Origin: Peptostreptococcaceae bacterium pGA-8
GTDB taxonomy: Bacteria > Bacillota > Clostridia > Peptostreptococcales > Anaerovoracaceae
Length of the DNA: 64,000 bases
Assembly: GCA_900112915.1 (NCBI GenBank)
Contig: FONK01000005.1
Coordinates: 1 to 64,000 of the forward strand
Direction: 5' to 3'
The notes below the pieces were generated by a model. The model had not been told where the DNA came from. It did no database searches and saw only the letters and a program-made list of their open reading frames with translations. Both the position numbers and the translations under genes were made by a program. Of this stretch, positions 62,998 through 64,000 are shown one piece after another; the stretch's first letter is position 1; each line of letters begins with the position of its first letter.

Positions 62998-64000
62998 ATG
63001 AAGCTTAAGACTAAATTCAGAGAACGTATATGGGCATATGTTCTTGCAGTTACATTAGTAATTGGGAATTTTGGATTTGCAATGAATCCGTTATCCTCTT
63101 ATGCTCTTGAAAATGAATCCGGCATTGATAGTGAAGAAACTACAATAGCCAAGGATGATACAGATTTATCATTAAAGGATGATACGGAGGTGATTGACGA
63201 GAATCAAGCTATAAATAATTTTGCAGATGAGGATACAAAAGAGCAAATAACAGATTCTCCTGCCAATGGGCAATATGAAGAAGATGAGCCTCTTAATGTT
63301 GAAGAAAATCCCGACAATCTGTCCGGGCCTGTAAAGGCGGATGGAACCATTAATTTAGGGAAAATACAGGGTGAAGTTATAGAGAGCAAGCCGGTTTCAA
63401 GAGGTCTACGAGGTTTAATGAGAACATCTTCGGCAGATATGTGGATACAAACTTTGATTGGCCCTGATGCATTGGAAAGTGGTGCATTGGCTGAGCCCGG
63501 TTCAGTTAAAGCATATAAACCGATTATTGAAGAAGATCCAACCGTTGCAAACAAATGGAATGTTAAGATGCTTGTAGCTGCAAGAGATTCCATTAAGACA
63601 TCCAGGATAGTACTTGTGATGGATGTATCTACCAGCATGACTTATAATGATAGGATTGTAAAAGCAAAAGAAGCAGCTCATGCCTTTGTAAATAAAGTTC
63701 TTACAGAGTCAAGTGCTACCCAAATTGCTTTAGTAACCTTTGGTAAGGATACTAGGACTTTGCAGGGATTTACCAACAATAAGGGCGAATTAAATGCAGC
63801 CATTGATTCTATTGATATAAAATCAAACACAGGCACTTTTACACAGGCAGGTATTAAGCACGCCCAAGGACTACTGGACAGTGTTTCGGCAGATAAGGAA
63901 TATATGGTGCTATTATCTGATGGAGAACCTACATACAGCTATGGACTGGATAACCCGGATAATTATTTAATGGCAGGAGGTCCCGGGAAATATGACAATG
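62998..64000 (+). CDS. Secreted von Willebrand A-domain adhesin (3' end beyond the window)
   Basis: ATG 62998 is preceded by AAGGGAG (62982-62988). The frame is open to base 64000 and runs off the window. The first ~37 residues are a signal peptide (RIWAYVLAVTLVIGNFGFAM, cleavage near SYALE). An acidic, low-complexity stretch (~40-125) follows, then a VWA domain from ~200 with the MIDAS motif DVSTSMT, TGTF for the second metal loop, and LLSDGEPTY. Comparable proteins are pilus-tip or surface adhesins of Gram-positives, often with SpaA repeats and a sorting signal beyond the visible part. It is the third large surface protein in this region. Confidence 0.85.
   Translation, partial: MKLKTKFRERIWAYVLAVTLVIGNFGFAMNPLSSYALENESGIDSEETTIAKDDTDLSLKDDTEVIDENQAINNFADEDTKEQITDSPANGQYEEDEPLNVEENPDNLSGPVKADGTINLGKIQGEVIESKPVSRGLRGLMRTSSADMWIQTLIGPDALESGALAEPGSVKAYKPIIEEDPTVANKWNVKMLVAARDSIKTSRIVLVMDVSTSMTYNDRIVKAKEAAHAFVNKVLTESSATQIALVTFGKDTRTLQGFTNNKGELNAAIDSIDIKSNTGTFTQAGIKHAQGLLDSVSADKEYMVLLSDGEPTYSYGLDNPDNYLMAGGPGKYDN

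Overview
The window reads as chromosome of a low-GC, anaerobic Firmicute of the class Clostridia. The evidence is a Firmicutes-type phoH-ybeY-cdd-era-recO cluster, clostridial AGGAGG ribosome sites, a phosphate butyryl/acetyltransferase, a butyryl-CoA-dehydrogenase-like enzyme fused to rubredoxin, a flavodiiron protein, PPDK and pyruvate carboxylase. A relative of Anaerovoracaceae (Family XIII, Eubacterium/Mogibacterium-like) would fit, but that is a guess from gene content.

Layout. 1-945 is the end of a secreted CHAP/3D-domain wall hydrolase. 1.0-12.0 kb is a co-oriented envelope-glycan locus: two CDP-polyol phosphotransferases, a Wzy-like polymerase, TarI and TarJ (CDP-ribitol supply), a GT2 enzyme, a priming sugar-phosphate transferase and a membrane acyltransferase, with a cysteine desulfidase inserted. 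12.0-16.1 kb is a redox module: a Crp/Fnr regulator diverges from an acyl-CoA dehydrogenase-ETF-rubredoxin triple fusion that overlaps a flavodiiron protein gene. 16.1-22.3 kb holds a Ptb-like enzyme, an ArsC/Spx-like protein, an M29 aminopeptidase, and a malic enzyme-fumarase-ZIP operon.

22.4-24.6 kb holds a MORN-repeat protein and an OatA-like O-acetyltransferase, each broken by one in-frame stop. 24.6-31.3 kb has the UPF0210/ACT pair, an AhpC plus rearranged AhpF pair behind a structured leader, an Elp3-like radical SAM gene with a hypothetical partner, and ung. 31.5-46.1 kb is core housekeeping: typA, mscS, pyc, phoH, ybeY, cdd, era, recO, a DUF4342 gene, glyS and ppdK. 46.1-47.9 kb is a graveyard of mobile DNA: ISL3-like ends, a broken Schlafen/AlbA-type gene abutting a phage-like regulator fragment, iteron-like repeats and a tiny ORF.

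47.9-55.1 kb carries membrane-anchored MsrAB, a TetR-MATE efflux operon with a visible operator, and a two-component system with a degenerate kinase partner. 55.3-64.0 kb is a surface-adhesin region: an InlB-type repeat protein (frameshifted), a Ser-rich secreted protein, a SpaA-type adhesin (frameshifted in a poly-A run and truncated), and the start of a von Willebrand A adhesin that runs off the window.

How the genes work together. Pyc, PPDK, malic enzyme and fumarase form a C3/C4 node. AhpC/AhpF-like, the flavodiiron protein with rubredoxin, and MsrAB form an oxygen/oxidative-stress defence suited to a mucosal anaerobe. The glycan operon, O-acetyltransferase and adhesins shape the cell surface. 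Several surface genes carry single disruptive mutations, which suggests phase variation, recent decay or assembly error. No tRNA, rRNA or CRISPR array was seen by eye.
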